Assembly: GCA_002070105.1 (NCBI GenBank)
Contig: MWCQ01000022.1
Coordinates: forward strand, 1-35,601
Source: Firmicutes bacterium ADurb.Bin193
Lineage (GTDB): Bacteria; Bacillota; Clostridia; Monoglobales; Firm-18
Direction of reading: 5' to 3'
Length of the DNA stretch: 35,601 bases
Made by a program: the position numbers and the translations under genes. Below, one piece after another: positions 1 to 8,385 of this stretch. The notes below the pieces were generated by a model. The model was not told the origin of the DNA, made no database searches, and saw only the letters and a list, made by a program, of their open reading frames with translations. Position 1 is the first letter of the stretch. Every line of letters starts with the position of its first letter.

Positions 1-63
1 CCCCCGCCTCTATAGGCGGTGTTATAATCTCATTTTAAACAATTTGAAATATCTGCGCTTTTA

Positions 64-92
64 TTGATATTTTGGAATAAACGTGCTATAAT
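64..92 (+). promoter_or_regulatory. Promoter of the VbhA/Fic pair
   Basis: TTGATA (64-69) and TATAAT (87-92) are separated by 17 bp, and a TG lies just before the -10 box. This is a near-consensus housekeeping sigma promoter ending about 16 bases before the antitoxin start. A 6-bp stem hairpin at 4-19 just upstream may be the end of a preceding terminator, but it has no T run. Confidence 0.7.
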
Positions 93-108
93 AAATGCAA
101 CAAGGTAG

Positions 109-294
109 GTGAGTGAAATGACCGGTAAACAAAAAGAATTATTAGACGAGGTTGTTTTTTCATGGCACGCAGAAGGTTTGGATTTAACCGAAGATGAAAA
201 GAATACACTAATTGATGTTTTAGAGGGTAAACGTTCCTATCAGGAGGTTTTAGATGGTTATCTTGCGGAGGCAAAGTCGTATGCAAGATTATAA
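109..294 (+). CDS. VbhA-like antitoxin of a Fic toxin
   Basis: This 61-residue protein resembles the VbhA family of small antitoxins that block Fic AMP-transferases. It carries the inhibitory-helix motif [ST]xxxE[GN] as S18-W-H-A-E22-G23. In known class I Fic systems the Glu of this motif reaches the ATP site of the toxin and stops AMPylation. The rest is helical and acidic. The start used is GTG at 109; an in-frame ATG at 118 with GGTGAG just upstream is an equally possible start and keeps the motif. The gene overlaps the Fic gene by 14 bases, the usual arrangement for translationally coupled toxin-antitoxin pairs. Family assignment rests on the motif, the size and the neighbour. Confidence 0.85.
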   Translation: MSEMTGKQKELLDEVVFSWHAEGLDLTEDEKNTLIDVLEGKRSYQEVLDGYLAEAKSYARL

Positions 295-886
295 GTACTA
301 TTATGAGGGCGCAATTTTTTATTGTTATCCTGACACAAATATTTTAATAAATAAGTTCCATATAAAAGATGAGGCAGAGTTGGATAAAATTGAGAGCAGA
401 ATCAGTTCGCTCAAAGCTATTGAACTTAGGAATAAGATTTGTGAGAACAAATTTGACTTTAAGCATTTTTGTGCTATACATCATTATTTGTTTTGCGATA
501 TTTATGAATGGGCAGGACAAGCGCGCAAGGGTGGTTTTATGTCTAAGGGCAGTACGATTTTTGCTAATTCTGATTTTATCGAAAGTCTTTTTAATGATTT
601 CTATGAGAAGTTGCAGAATGAAAACTTTCTAAAAGGATTAGGAAAACAAGACTTTTGCGAAAAATTAGCGGTTTATATGGGAGAAGTAAATTATATACAC
701 CCATTCCGCGAAGGAAACGGCAGAACATCACGGTTATATTTTGCGCAGTTAGCTGAAAATGCAGGCTATAAATTGCTTTTTAACAAGATTGATAAAGACG
801 AATTATTACTTGCAGATGTTTTGGCATACCAAGGAAATTATCGCCTCCTGATTGATATATTAAATCAAATTACTACGTCAATATAA
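281..886 (+). CDS. Fic family protein (AMP-transferase toxin)
   Basis: The 201-residue protein is a Fic-domain enzyme. These enzymes move AMP, or another phosphate-containing group, from a nucleotide onto a hydroxyl of a target protein, and many act as bacterial toxins on topoisomerases or translation factors. The complete active-site motif HPFREGNGR is at about residues 140-148, with the catalytic His140 and the phosphate-binding GNGR loop, followed by the helix typical of the family. Nothing essential is missing, so it should be active. I chose ATG 281 because GCGGAGG lies 9 bases upstream; an in-frame ATG at 254 has no such site. The inhibitory motif is absent here and lies in the preceding VbhA-like protein, which makes this a class I Fic toxin-antitoxin pair. 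The target is unknown. Confidence 0.9.
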   Translation: MQDYKYYYEGAIFYCYPDTNILINKFHIKDEAELDKIESRISSLKAIELRNKICENKFDFKHFCAIHHYLFCDIYEWAGQARKGGFMSKGSTIFANSDFIESLFNDFYEKLQNENFLKGLGKQDFCEKLAVYMGEVNYIHPFREGNGRTSRLYFAQLAENAGYKLLFNKIDKDELLLADVLAYQGNYRLLIDILNQITTSI

Positions 887-888
887 AA

Positions 889-923
889 AAATTCTATGAC
901 CACTGCGGTTATAGGATTTTTTT
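889..923 (+). terminator. Rho-independent terminator after fic
   Basis: A stem of about 12 bp (arms around 891-902 and 908-919, with G-U pairs) closes on a 5-base loop and runs into seven T. It starts three bases after the Fic stop codon. Confidence 0.8.
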
Positions 924-1272
924 GACTATTGTTAGCTTGTTGGACAAAATTGTTTCCCATCACTAAAAGTTCTGTCTGTAATAACTCTCCGGCGCTAAGT
1001 CCGGATGGGCTTGCACGTCTTGCGTTATGAGGAATTTCCTGATTTCAAAGCAGAAGTCATATTTGGAAAATAACCATCGGATTCAAGCCGGAAACCCAAA
1101 TCCTGACGGCGGTTGCCTCGTCCATATATCCCGGCTGTGCGTTGAAGGAACGGTTGCTCATACTATTGATTATATTTATTAGGCGTGGTAGTTACGCCAT
1201 GTAAAAATCAGCCCTTAAAATTGTAGAGAACAACCTCCGTGTCATTCCAGTATTTGGTTTTCAATGTACCAA
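924..1272. other. Gene-free stretch, nothing recognised
   Basis: No reading frame here looks real. The longest pieces are about 20-37 codons and match nothing I know. Two small hairpins are present (CCGG-based near 990-1005 and GGCGT/ACGCC near 1183-1199) without T runs. It may be decayed sequence like the neighbouring pseudogenes. Confidence 0.5.
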
Positions 1273-1703
1273 CTATAATCCAAAAGGAGGACGCTCTATA
1301 TTTGGTATACCGTCATGCAAAGCAATCTTCATTGTAACTCCAATTGAGTAGTAAATATCTGCACTGAGAGAGTTCCCATCAATATCAACTATGTTAATAA
1401 AAAGCGGAAACATTGGTATGTTCGATGAATAAACACCTCCATAATATCGAATGACGTCACGCTTCATATCTCTTGTGAGTGAGCCTTGATACTGTTTCGG
1501 GCAATAGATGAATGGATTGTTAGCAACATAAAAAATGCTTAACCATAATATGAGCATTGATATAGCGGTAGAATTTAAAAAAAAAATAACTTTTTCGGCT
1601 TTTTCTTTACTATTTTTGCTATAACTACAATAATCGCAGAAATGACAATAGATAATAACAACGTAATACCTATATGCCATAACCATATATAAATGACCTC
1701 CAT
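1273..1703 (-). pseudogene. Two-helix membrane protein, frameshifted at a T10 run
   Basis: An excellent ribosome site, GGAGG at 1709-1713, precedes ATG at 1703. The frame from that ATG encodes a convincing N-terminal membrane helix (about residues 6-32) followed by a Lys-rich stretch, then reaches TAA directly after ten T (plus-strand A run 1577-1586). The next frame carries on at once with a second hydrophobic segment and about 85 more residues to the stop at 1273. One extra T, or two fewer, would join them into a protein of about 143 residues with two membrane segments. The 137-residue open frame that begins at 1686 has no ribosome site and garbles the N-terminus. The function is unknown. 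The break may be a fixed mutation, a sequencing error or a switchable homopolymer. Confidence 0.65.
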
Positions 1704-1748
1704 ACTAACCTCCGCAAATATAAATAATCTACATTGCACACTCTTACG

Positions 1749-1990
1749 CTACTCCAACAACAACCGCAACATCTTCTCCGAATGATTCAAAAATTTCTTA
1801 GTTATCTTATAATGCTCGGTGTCCTGGTAGTGATCAGCTTAATCGTATCATCCTTGATCTCATAAATCTCAGCGTCAGGATACGCCATCAAAATCAGCAA
1901 GTGGGTGGATATAATAAACTACGAGTTCGCCGCCACAATACGGTCTATCTCAATTATCATATAAAATTCTTTGATATAGAGTTTATTCAT
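1749..1990 (-). pseudogene. C-terminal remnant of an AAA/ABC-type ATPase
   Basis: The minus strand encodes a piece typical of the end of predicted AAA family ATPases. It has IVAANS, then FIISTH (the switch-His region), then MAYPDAEIYEIKDD. After a shift of one frame it continues DTEHYKITKKFLNHSEKMLR and ends at TAG (1749-1751). A TAG codon at 1919-1921 sits where the family usually has Gln before FIISTH. The remnant therefore has one nonsense codon and one frameshift, and lacks the whole N-terminal nucleotide-binding part. A short open stretch begins at ATG 1990, but I see no evidence that it is a native start. The intact parent was probably one of the overcoming-lysogenization-type or abortive-infection ATPases common in mobile elements, which is inference. 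Confidence 0.7.
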
Positions 1991-2011
1991 GTTCTATCTT
2001 TCTGCGAAAGT

Positions 2012-3058
2012 TTACTTTAACCTCCGCCATAAATCTTCCATTTCCCTCATTGTATGAAACAGCCCCTCTTGGCTTTCGCGTATACTGTCAATCATATATT
2101 CAGGCGAAAAATAGGAAATGTCCAGAAGCTTATTAATTTCGGCAGACTTGCTTTGAGCCGTGCTTTTTGATAATCCGAAGCCGTCCGCAATCTCCTGTGC
2201 CGTCATAAAATATGGCTGGGACTTGTCAAAAACAAAGTTGTTGGAAGCAATTGCGTACACAATCCCGCAAGCCCAGGTGTTAGCTTTCCCTTTAAGCAGC
2301 GGTGACGTACGCTTTCGGCGAATCTTTTCCAGAGCGAAAAGACATACCCCTGTAAACTCAGCACCCAGTTTTTCCTCACAGAACTTTGTGATAAGCGGCG
2401 CGATTGCATCGGCTTTTTCGCGGGACTCACCCGGAGCTGCTTTAACAGGCTTTTTGGGCGCAGGGCTTGGGACTTCTTTCGGATTAGAATCATCAAACGG
2501 CAACTTACCTATAATTCCGAATTTCGCCTTTGAGATGTTGTATAACTCCGTGAAGCTACTGCGTATTCCGGAACCAAACCCAATATTGTGCGTCGAAAAC
2601 AGACCGTCATAGATTATTTTATTCCTAAATGGCAGAATCATTGCGTCCACCATCACAGGCAAGTCCGACTTGGCAAAGAAGTCGGCGAAGGGATGATTGA
2701 GTCCTGTAATGCCGTATAACCGGGTTGTATCCTCGTCTCCAAAGGTCATAAATACAGAATATTTTGCCAAATGCCGCATAACGACAAACTTATCCATAAC
2801 AAAATAATGCCGCCACGAGAGAAGGATTCCCCTCTCATCCTCGGTCAATTCGGCTCCATATTTTTGTATGTAATCCTCAATCCACGCAGGGTTCTCGAAC
2901 AGCTTTACCCTCACTTGATAAGCCTTTTGTGAATCCACACTTTTCGGATGTCTTTCGCTGCCAAATCCACGAACAATTTTATGCTCCTTGTTCACGCAAT
3001 AGAGCAAGTCGAAGAACAACTTAAAAAAAGTTGCTCTTTCCTGGTCGTTTAAGTACAT
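2012..3058 (-). CDS. DUF6398 domain-containing protein
   Basis: This is a 348-residue soluble protein. The last 130 residues (about 215-315, from ADAIAPLITKFCEEKLGAEF to a predicted helix-turn-helix around AQEIADGFGLSKSTAQSKS) match the DUF6398 family as I recall it. That family is uncharacterised; the helix-turn-helix-like segment suggests nucleic acid or regulatory contacts. Residues 190-215 form a Pro/Ala/Lys-rich linker. The N-terminal 190 residues are mixed helical and unrecognised. The start ATG 3058 follows GGGAGGGAG with good spacing. It lies 26 bases after the sfsA stop on the same strand, so the two may be cotranscribed. The function is unknown. Confidence 0.75.
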   Translation of the reverse strand: MYLNDQERATFFKLFFDLLYCVNKEHKIVRGFGSERHPKSVDSQKAYQVRVKLFENPAWIEDYIQKYGAELTEDERGILLSWRHYFVMDKFVVMRHLAKYSVFMTFGDEDTTRLYGITGLNHPFADFFAKSDLPVMVDAMILPFRNKIIYDGLFSTHNIGFGSGIRSSFTELYNISKAKFGIIGKLPFDDSNPKEVPSPAPKKPVKAAPGESREKADAIAPLITKFCEEKLGAEFTGVCLFALEKIRRKRTSPLLKGKANTWACGIVYAIASNNFVFDKSQPYFMTAQEIADGFGLSKSTAQSKSAEINKLLDISYFSPEYMIDSIRESQEGLFHTMREMEDLWRRLK

Positions 3059-3084
3059 TTTGCTCCCTCCCTGTTCAGATAAAT

Positions 3085-3765
3085 TTATAACCGAACTTCC
3101 ACCGCATTCCTAATTTCCAAGCTATCCTCATCAACTTCGCAGTCAAACGCCGCCACCGCAACGCCCGCTTGCTTTGCGGCAACTAACGCCGCGCCAAATG
3201 CTGGATGAGTGTGGTTGTTGGGGATAAAATATTTAACGTCGCTCATTTGTATTACAAACACCACATGAGCCTCATATCCCTCAGAGACACACCGCGCCAA
3301 CTCATTCAGGTGCTTTACGCCACGCTCGGTAGGCGCATCCGGGAACATAACCACGCCGTTTTCCTCCAGAGTTACGCCTTTGACCTCGATAAAAATCCTG
3401 CGTCCTCCCGCCTCAACGTAAAAATCGAACCGAGACGCGCCATATCGCGCTTCCGGTTTAATCAGCGTAACATCTTTTATGTACGTACCCTTTTGCAGAT
3501 ATTCAAGAAACACCTTATTAGGGGCGCTTGAGTCCATATTAATCAGCCGTTCACCTTTGCGGACGGCAATCAAATCATATTTTGTGGTGCGGTTTGGGTT
3601 GTCCGCCCTCTGCACATAAACCGTTACACCGGGAATCAGCAGTTCCTTGCACCTTCCAGTATTTTTAACGTGGCATATTTCAATATTACCCTCAATCTCA
3701 ACCTCTGCAATAAAGCGGTTCGGACGGGATATAAATATGCCGAGGATAATGTTTTTATAAGTCAT
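3085..3765 (-). CDS. sfsA: DNA/RNA nuclease SfsA
   Basis: The 226-residue protein is the sugar fermentation stimulation protein A family, shown elsewhere to be a nuclease with an OB-like N-terminal domain and a PD-(D/E)xK-type C-terminal domain. Visible signatures are HVKNTGRCKELL near residue 34, the Arg/Asp segment YGASRFDFY, and IEVKGVTL, which provides the E-x-K of the nuclease site. FPDAPTERGVKHL follows. Length and motifs are complete. I prefer ATG 3765 over an in-frame TTG at 3771; neither has an ideal ribosome site (GGAG about 19 and 13 bases upstream). It is normally a single-copy housekeeping-type gene, so its presence among mobile-element genes is unusual and may mark captured host DNA. 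Confidence 0.92.
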   Translation of the reverse strand: MTYKNIILGIFISRPNRFIAEVEIEGNIEICHVKNTGRCKELLIPGVTVYVQRADNPNRTTKYDLIAVRKGERLINMDSSAPNKVFLEYLQKGTYIKDVTLIKPEARYGASRFDFYVEAGGRRIFIEVKGVTLEENGVVMFPDAPTERGVKHLNELARCVSEGYEAHVVFVIQMSDVKYFIPNNHTHPAFGAALVAAKQAGVAVAAFDCEVDEDSLEIRNAVEVRL

Positions 3766-3814
3766 AATCAATTACTATAAATCTTGCTCCTTTACTGTAT
3801 TTTACACCTCGCAA

Positions 3815-5071
3815 TTATATCTCCGTATAAACGATTTGCATTTTCAATCCCTTGTTATCCACTTCCGGTGCGTCGGGGATGGAGCGAAACCCATTGCACA
3901 TTCCAAGCCTCCCGATAACCGCAAGACAGATTGCATCAACTATATCATCAAGACGGCGTTTCATCCCTGCTTTACTGGTTATTCCACCAAGAAATGCATC
4001 CAAATTGTGTATGTATCTCCGTAATAAATTAATCCGAATATTAATACCATCAAGTGTTTTCTTACTTTCCAAAACAGGTTTGCCGAAGTTTAATATAGCA
4101 AAAATATACTCCGGGTGACTTTCTAAAAGCCTGTTTTTCCACGCCGGATTACATTGCAGAAACTTATCCACTTCTTTGATTTTATCACAAATAGAGAAGG
4201 ATTGTTTGCTCAACCCCTTACTCAATATCTTATTATTTATAGTATTGGCGTTTTCGTAATTATCAGTATAAACCGCCTGTCTGCATGGTGTATTAAACAC
4301 ACTTGACGCTTTACCTTTAAGCTTTTTTCTCAGATCAGCGTCAGGGCGCATATTATTGTCGTTTTCCGGCAATCCGATTGGAATATCTATAAGGATGCAA
4401 TCAACATCGTTACATTCGGCAATAATCTCACTAATAGAATCATACAACGTGATGTTTAGACTATTTCCTTCCAAACAAGCCGATATCCAACCGCCCTTCG
4501 TTGCGTCAATGCCTACACATTTATAGTTGCTGTTTTTGCCTGTCAGAGAGGTAAATAATCGCAAAAATTCATGTTCAACCTCAGCAAACTTACGTTCGGA
4601 AAAATCTGGATTGCTACACAAAACAGGATTGGGTTCATTAAGACGTTCGTCCATTAATTCCATAAATTCATGCCATAATAAAGAATCGTCAATATTTTCG
4701 ACAACGGCATATTCGTCCGTTGTTAATTCAATGCCAAAGGTTTTATATATTAAACTTTGAAGCTTTTCCTCAATTTCCCGATATGCTGGAAGGTTTTTCT
4801 TAACGGGACGCGTTATATCGGAGATATATGCTTCGCTTGCATCATGCAAAAGACATGCAAGCTGTATTTTTTCACCATACCCCATCGCCATCGCTTCAAG
4901 CGCACAATTTATGCAATGCTGGGCAACCGAATAAAAGTGCTTAAAGTGTCCGTTTGCTCGTGTCATTAAAGACAGGGCGTGGGCAATATCGCCTATTTTT
5001 ATATCATCCGGATTGGGGTCAAGCGGCGTAAAATGAACTTTTGTAAAAGTTGTTATATAATCTTTTTTCAT
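3815..5071 (-). CDS. HD phosphohydrolase fused to a DUF429 domain
   Basis: This is a 418-residue two-domain protein. Residues 1-175 are an HD-domain hydrolase of the YfbR-like nucleotidase group, with metal-ligand candidates in GHFKHFYSVAQHC (about 41-53), LLHDASEAY (74-82) and a following Asp. Enzymes of this group remove phosphate from (deoxy)nucleoside monophosphates. Residues 183-405 are a DUF429 domain with an RNase H-like fold, beginning VGIDATKGGW and containing IDIPIGLP. DUF429 proteins are suspected nucleic acid or nucleotide enzymes. I chose ATG 5071 because AGGGAG lies six bases upstream and the HD family usually begins here; the in-frame ATG at 5092 adds seven residues. The fusion suggests both domains act on one nucleotide pathway, which is inference. 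Confidence 0.85.
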   Translation of the reverse strand: MKKDYITTFTKVHFTPLDPNPDDIKIGDIAHALSLMTRANGHFKHFYSVAQHCINCALEAMAMGYGEKIQLACLLHDASEAYISDITRPVKKNLPAYREIEEKLQSLIYKTFGIELTTDEYAVVENIDDSLLWHEFMELMDERLNEPNPVLCSNPDFSERKFAEVEHEFLRLFTSLTGKNSNYKCVGIDATKGGWISACLEGNSLNITLYDSISEIIAECNDVDCILIDIPIGLPENDNNMRPDADLRKKLKGKASSVFNTPCRQAVYTDNYENANTINNKILSKGLSKQSFSICDKIKEVDKFLQCNPAWKNRLLESHPEYIFAILNFGKPVLESKKTLDGINIRINLLRRYIHNLDAFLGGITSKAGMKRRLDDIVDAICLAVIGRLGMCNGFRSIPDAPEVDNKGLKMQIVYTEI

Positions 5072-5140
5072 ACCATTCTCCCTTGCCTTCATTTGATATA
5101 TATTTTATCACAAAATGCGCCATAACTCAAGATTAAGCAT

Positions 5141-5184
5141 GAAAATAATCCCAGCAAGATAACCTGACGGCTATTTACCGGGAT
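5141..5184 (-). terminator. Weak terminator after the Cys/His-rich gene
   Basis: On the minus strand an 11-bp stem (5174-5184 with 5146-5156, two G-U pairs) is followed by ATTTT. It lies about 45 bases after the stop at 5228, before the HD-DUF429 gene. Confidence 0.45.
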
Positions 5185-5227
5185 TTTAAATATCTTATAA
5201 ACAAAATAAATGGTGTGGTTGTCAACT

Positions 5228-5875
5228 TCATTCAAGATATGTGTATGGTATATTACGATCATAACCATCAACACCGAAATCGCTCAAAGCGCCCAGACAT
5301 TTTAGTAAGACCATTTCACGTCTAAGGAGCGTTTTGATATCATCATAATAGTAAACTTCATCTGTGATGTTTTTCGGCGTTTCATAGGGATTAGCGCGGC
5401 GCACAGCGATATCCACGTTGCGCTCCCAAATAGGCTCTTTATAATAATTGAACAAAATCTCCCGACCGTCGCCGCACATCCACTTCCCATATGAGAACCA
5501 CAGCTTGAATATCCCTTCTTTTTTCAAAGCGTGTGATATTTTACGACTTCTGTTTACAATCGGAGCCGCTTTTTTACATGTAAGCGTCATGTGGAAATGC
5601 TCATAATTTCCGTCGTTGCTTTCAGACTTTCCATATGGATGACGCAACACGTGATCTCTTATCATCCACTTCGGCGCCCTGCCCATATCAACAAGTATGT
5701 ATCCTGTATCTTTATAAGGACTGCCATTATCACAATGCGCTATTCTATGCCCTTCGGCGCTACCGTGCAGATGATATCTGTGGCAATACCCACACCATGC
5801 CATTGCGTTCCCTTCATCGTTATATTGATACGCCTGTAGTTCCGGGAACGGCACTCCCCATTTGCTAACCTGCAT
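5228..5875 (-). CDS. Cys/His-rich phage-type hypothetical protein
   Basis: A 215-residue protein that I do not recognise by function. Near the N-terminus it has a dense Cys/His block, CGYCHRYHLHG followed by GHRIAHC, which looks like a zinc site. Similar blocks followed by SPYxDTGY occur in uncharacterised phage and actinobacterial proteins, and the same order is seen here (SPYKDTGYIL). The C-terminal half is basic and aromatic. ATG 5875 is chosen because GAGGAGGAG lies six bases upstream; ATG 5902 would place that ribosome site inside the gene. It is 39 bases downstream of the virulence-associated-type gene on the same strand. Confidence 0.7.
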   Translation of the reverse strand: MQVSKWGVPFPELQAYQYNDEGNAMAWCGYCHRYHLHGSAEGHRIAHCDNGSPYKDTGYILVDMGRAPKWMIRDHVLRHPYGKSESNDGNYEHFHMTLTCKKAAPIVNRSRKISHALKKEGIFKLWFSYGKWMCGDGREILFNYYKEPIWERNVDIAVRRANPYETPKNITDEVYYYDDIKTLLRREMVLLKCLGALSDFGVDGYDRNIPYTYLE

Positions 5876-5914
5876 ATTAGTCTCCTCCTCAAAAAATATC
5901 ATTGACGTATATTT

Positions 5915-6997
5915 TTACTCGCCTTCTGGGGTGAATTCGGTGCCCTCTGTGCTTTCTGGTTCCTCCGGAGCGGCAAGGCTTTCAGCGTCAACAAATCGCT
6001 CGACGATTTGCTCTATCAGCTTATTACGGCTCAAGCCTTCGTAAGTCTGGGCGATGGCGTTCAGCTTTGCCAGCGTATCCGGGGTCAGCCGTATAGATAT
6101 TGCATCGCGGTGGATACTATCCCGGCGCGGTGATGTGGCTTTATTGGGACTGCCATGCCTGTGACCGCTATTGCCTGACAACCCACACATTAACAATTTT
6201 CTGCAAAGGTCAAATTCTTTTCCTACTAACCCCAAACTAATCAGCCAAATCCTCATGCTAAATCGTGGATTTTCAAAGCTATCCTGCGGTTTTGCCACCA
6301 CACGCTTTTTGTTTTTAGCAGTATCGCAGAGGGCGGATATAAATTGGGCATAAGCATTTACCGCCTCACCCTCGCTGTCAGCAGGAAACCAAGGGAAACG
6401 CAGAGAATTTTCAGTTTCCTCAATAAGCAGCTCGTCAATTTCGAGTGCTTGCTTTATGAGAATATCCTTGGACTCCACCAGTTTTTCAAGGTTTATGCGG
6501 CTTTCCGGCGTAAATCCCTCAAGTGGGTATTCTATCGTTAGGCGGTCGGTTTCTGCCGCTTCCGGCGCGTTTGGTGCGGTTTCCGGTTCATCTATCGCCT
6601 CGAACATATCGCCGACCATCGCAAAGATGGTACTGTGTTCGCTTTCACCGCGCTTGGTATAAATATCGCGTCCCTTGTGCGTAAAGTACATACCGTATCC
6701 GGCTTGTCGCGCTTGTTCTTCGGTATCGAAACGCTCTTGAATCAGCAGGGTTCCTCGTGGGGTAATCAGGTGAAAGATCTCGCTTTTTTCAACCTCATAC
6801 CCACGTTCTTCCAATGCCACCATCAACCCAAGGTTATCTTCCCCTGTGACCGTGCCGTCTCGGTCTATCTCATATCCGCCGACTGTGTATTTACAGCTTG
6901 GCACTCCGGCATATTCTGTCGGTTGATTAAGTATCTCGCTAATTGCCGACACCAATAATTTTCTTTCCTTGCCTTTTACGTTGTATTTTAATTCCAT
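5915..6997 (-). CDS. Virulence-associated-type protein with C-terminal ribbon-helix-helix
   Basis: This 360-residue protein begins MELKYNVKGKERK, the hallmark of a family found in phages and conjugative elements of gut Firmicutes and usually labelled virulence protein without experimental support. The N-terminal 70 residues hold that domain, followed by a conserved middle region (about 90-130). Residues 305-345 (ISIRLTPDTLAKLNAIA, then RNKLIEQIVERFV) have the strand-helix-helix pattern of MetJ/Arc DNA-binding domains. The acidic C-terminal tail is low-complexity. ATG 6997 follows GGAGG with good spacing; an upstream in-frame start at 7030 would include that site. It may be a DNA-binding regulator or adaptor of the phage block. 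Confidence 0.75.
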   Translation of the reverse strand: MELKYNVKGKERKLLVSAISEILNQPTEYAGVPSCKYTVGGYEIDRDGTVTGEDNLGLMVALEERGYEVEKSEIFHLITPRGTLLIQERFDTEEQARQAGYGMYFTHKGRDIYTKRGESEHSTIFAMVGDMFEAIDEPETAPNAPEAAETDRLTIEYPLEGFTPESRINLEKLVESKDILIKQALEIDELLIEETENSLRFPWFPADSEGEAVNAYAQFISALCDTAKNKKRVVAKPQDSFENPRFSMRIWLISLGLVGKEFDLCRKLLMCGLSGNSGHRHGSPNKATSPRRDSIHRDAISIRLTPDTLAKLNAIAQTYEGLSRNKLIEQIVERFVDAESLAAPEEPESTEGTEFTPEGE

Positions 6998-7118
6998 GTG
7001 AGTGTTCCTCCTTTGAATTCGGGGTTTCATATCTCCGCCGTACTCACATGATAACTCTGATTAGAGATGAAATCAACCAACAGATAATGGACGGAAATCG
7101 TTGATATCGCTGAAATTA

Positions 7119-8381
7119 TCAGAGTTCGTTATAAGCCGTTTTTACTCCGTCACGGAGCAGAAAAACCTCGGCATCTGTCTGAATCTGATTGATGAACCTT
7201 TTTACAATTACATCACAGTAGGCACAATCAAGCTCCATCATATATCCTACGCGCCCGGTCTGCTCGCACGCAAGGAGCGTGGTGCCGGAACCACCAAATA
7301 AATCTAAAATTGCATCACAAGCATGGGAAGAATTATTGATCGCCTTACCCGCCAGCGCAATTGGCTTCATCGTCGGATGCTCCACACTTTTCTTGGGACG
7401 GTCAATTTCCCAAACATCGGACTGTTGGCGGTCTTGCAGGGGGCAGAGTCGTTTATCTCCCTCCAACCAGCCGTACCAGATAGGCTCATACTGCGTATGG
7501 TAATCTTTGCGTGATAATACCAATGAGTCCTTATACCAAATAATTGTACTACTCCAATGGAAGCCGCACTCTGCCAGTGCATTCATAATATTTCCCCATT
7601 CTTGTGCGGACATCACTACATAAATCATTGCGCCGGGCTCGCAGACTGAAGCCACCGCGCGAAAGGTTTTCCGTAAAAATTCTCCGAATTCCTCTGTTGA
7701 CATATTGTCATTCAGAATTTTCCGCTGTTTCCATGAAGGGTGACCGTTGCCGCCATAATCAACGTTCCATGGTGGGTCGGTAAAGACGCATTGCGTCTTT
7801 TTCCCATCCATCAACCGCGCCACCTCGCCAATATCAGTGGAATCACCGCACATTAGTCGGTGCTTGCCAAGTAGCCAAATATCACCCAGCGTTGTTATGG
7901 GTTCGGTAATTTCCTCCGTTGCCTTATCAACGTCAAAATCGTCCTCTGCAAGCTGTCCCTTCAGCCGCGCCATTTTTTGGCTAAGCTTATCAACTTCATC
8001 GTCCTCAAATCCGGTCAGCGTAAAATCAAACCCACCCAATTTCAGCTCCTGCAATACTTCCGACAGCTTTGGCAAATCAAATTCACCGGAGATTTTATTC
8101 AGCGCAATATTTAACGCCTTTTCCCGAACCTCGTCAAGATTGACAACCACACAATCTATGTATTCTGTACCTAACTGTTTCAAAATCTTAAGCCGCTGGT
8201 GACCGCCCACGATGTTGCCCGTGCGTTCGTTCCAGACGATAGGCTCGACATAGCCGAATTCCTCCATCGAACGCAGCAATTTCTCATATTCAATATCTCC
8301 CGGCTTTAAATCTTTACGCGGATTATATTCTGCCGGGTTTAGCTCCGAAAGATGTATTTGCCGGATATCCAACTGTTCCAT
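7119..8381 (-). CDS. ParB-N domain fused to DNA methyltransferase
   Basis: The 420-residue protein has a ParB/Srx-like N-terminal domain (about 1-95, with GGHQR at 59-63) and an N6-adenine or N4-cytosine methyltransferase domain. The catalytic DPPW is at 202-205 and the SAM-binding FGGSGTT is at 362-368. The catalytic motif precedes the SAM motif, which is the beta-class order. Such fusions are typical of phages and prophages, where they modify the phage genome against host restriction or regulate expression. No restriction partner is adjacent. It starts four bases after the terminase large-subunit stop, so it belongs to the packaging transcript. The target sequence cannot be read from the protein. 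Confidence 0.92.
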   Translation of the reverse strand: MEQLDIRQIHLSELNPAEYNPRKDLKPGDIEYEKLLRSMEEFGYVEPIVWNERTGNIVGGHQRLKILKQLGTEYIDCVVVNLDEVREKALNIALNKISGEFDLPKLSEVLQELKLGGFDFTLTGFEDDEVDKLSQKMARLKGQLAEDDFDVDKATEEITEPITTLGDIWLLGKHRLMCGDSTDIGEVARLMDGKKTQCVFTDPPWNVDYGGNGHPSWKQRKILNDNMSTEEFGEFLRKTFRAVASVCEPGAMIYVVMSAQEWGNIMNALAECGFHWSSTIIWYKDSLVLSRKDYHTQYEPIWYGWLEGDKRLCPLQDRQQSDVWEIDRPKKSVEHPTMKPIALAGKAINNSSHACDAILDLFGGSGTTLLACEQTGRVGYMMELDCAYCDVIVKRFINQIQTDAEVFLLRDGVKTAYNEL

Positions 8382-8385
8382 AATA

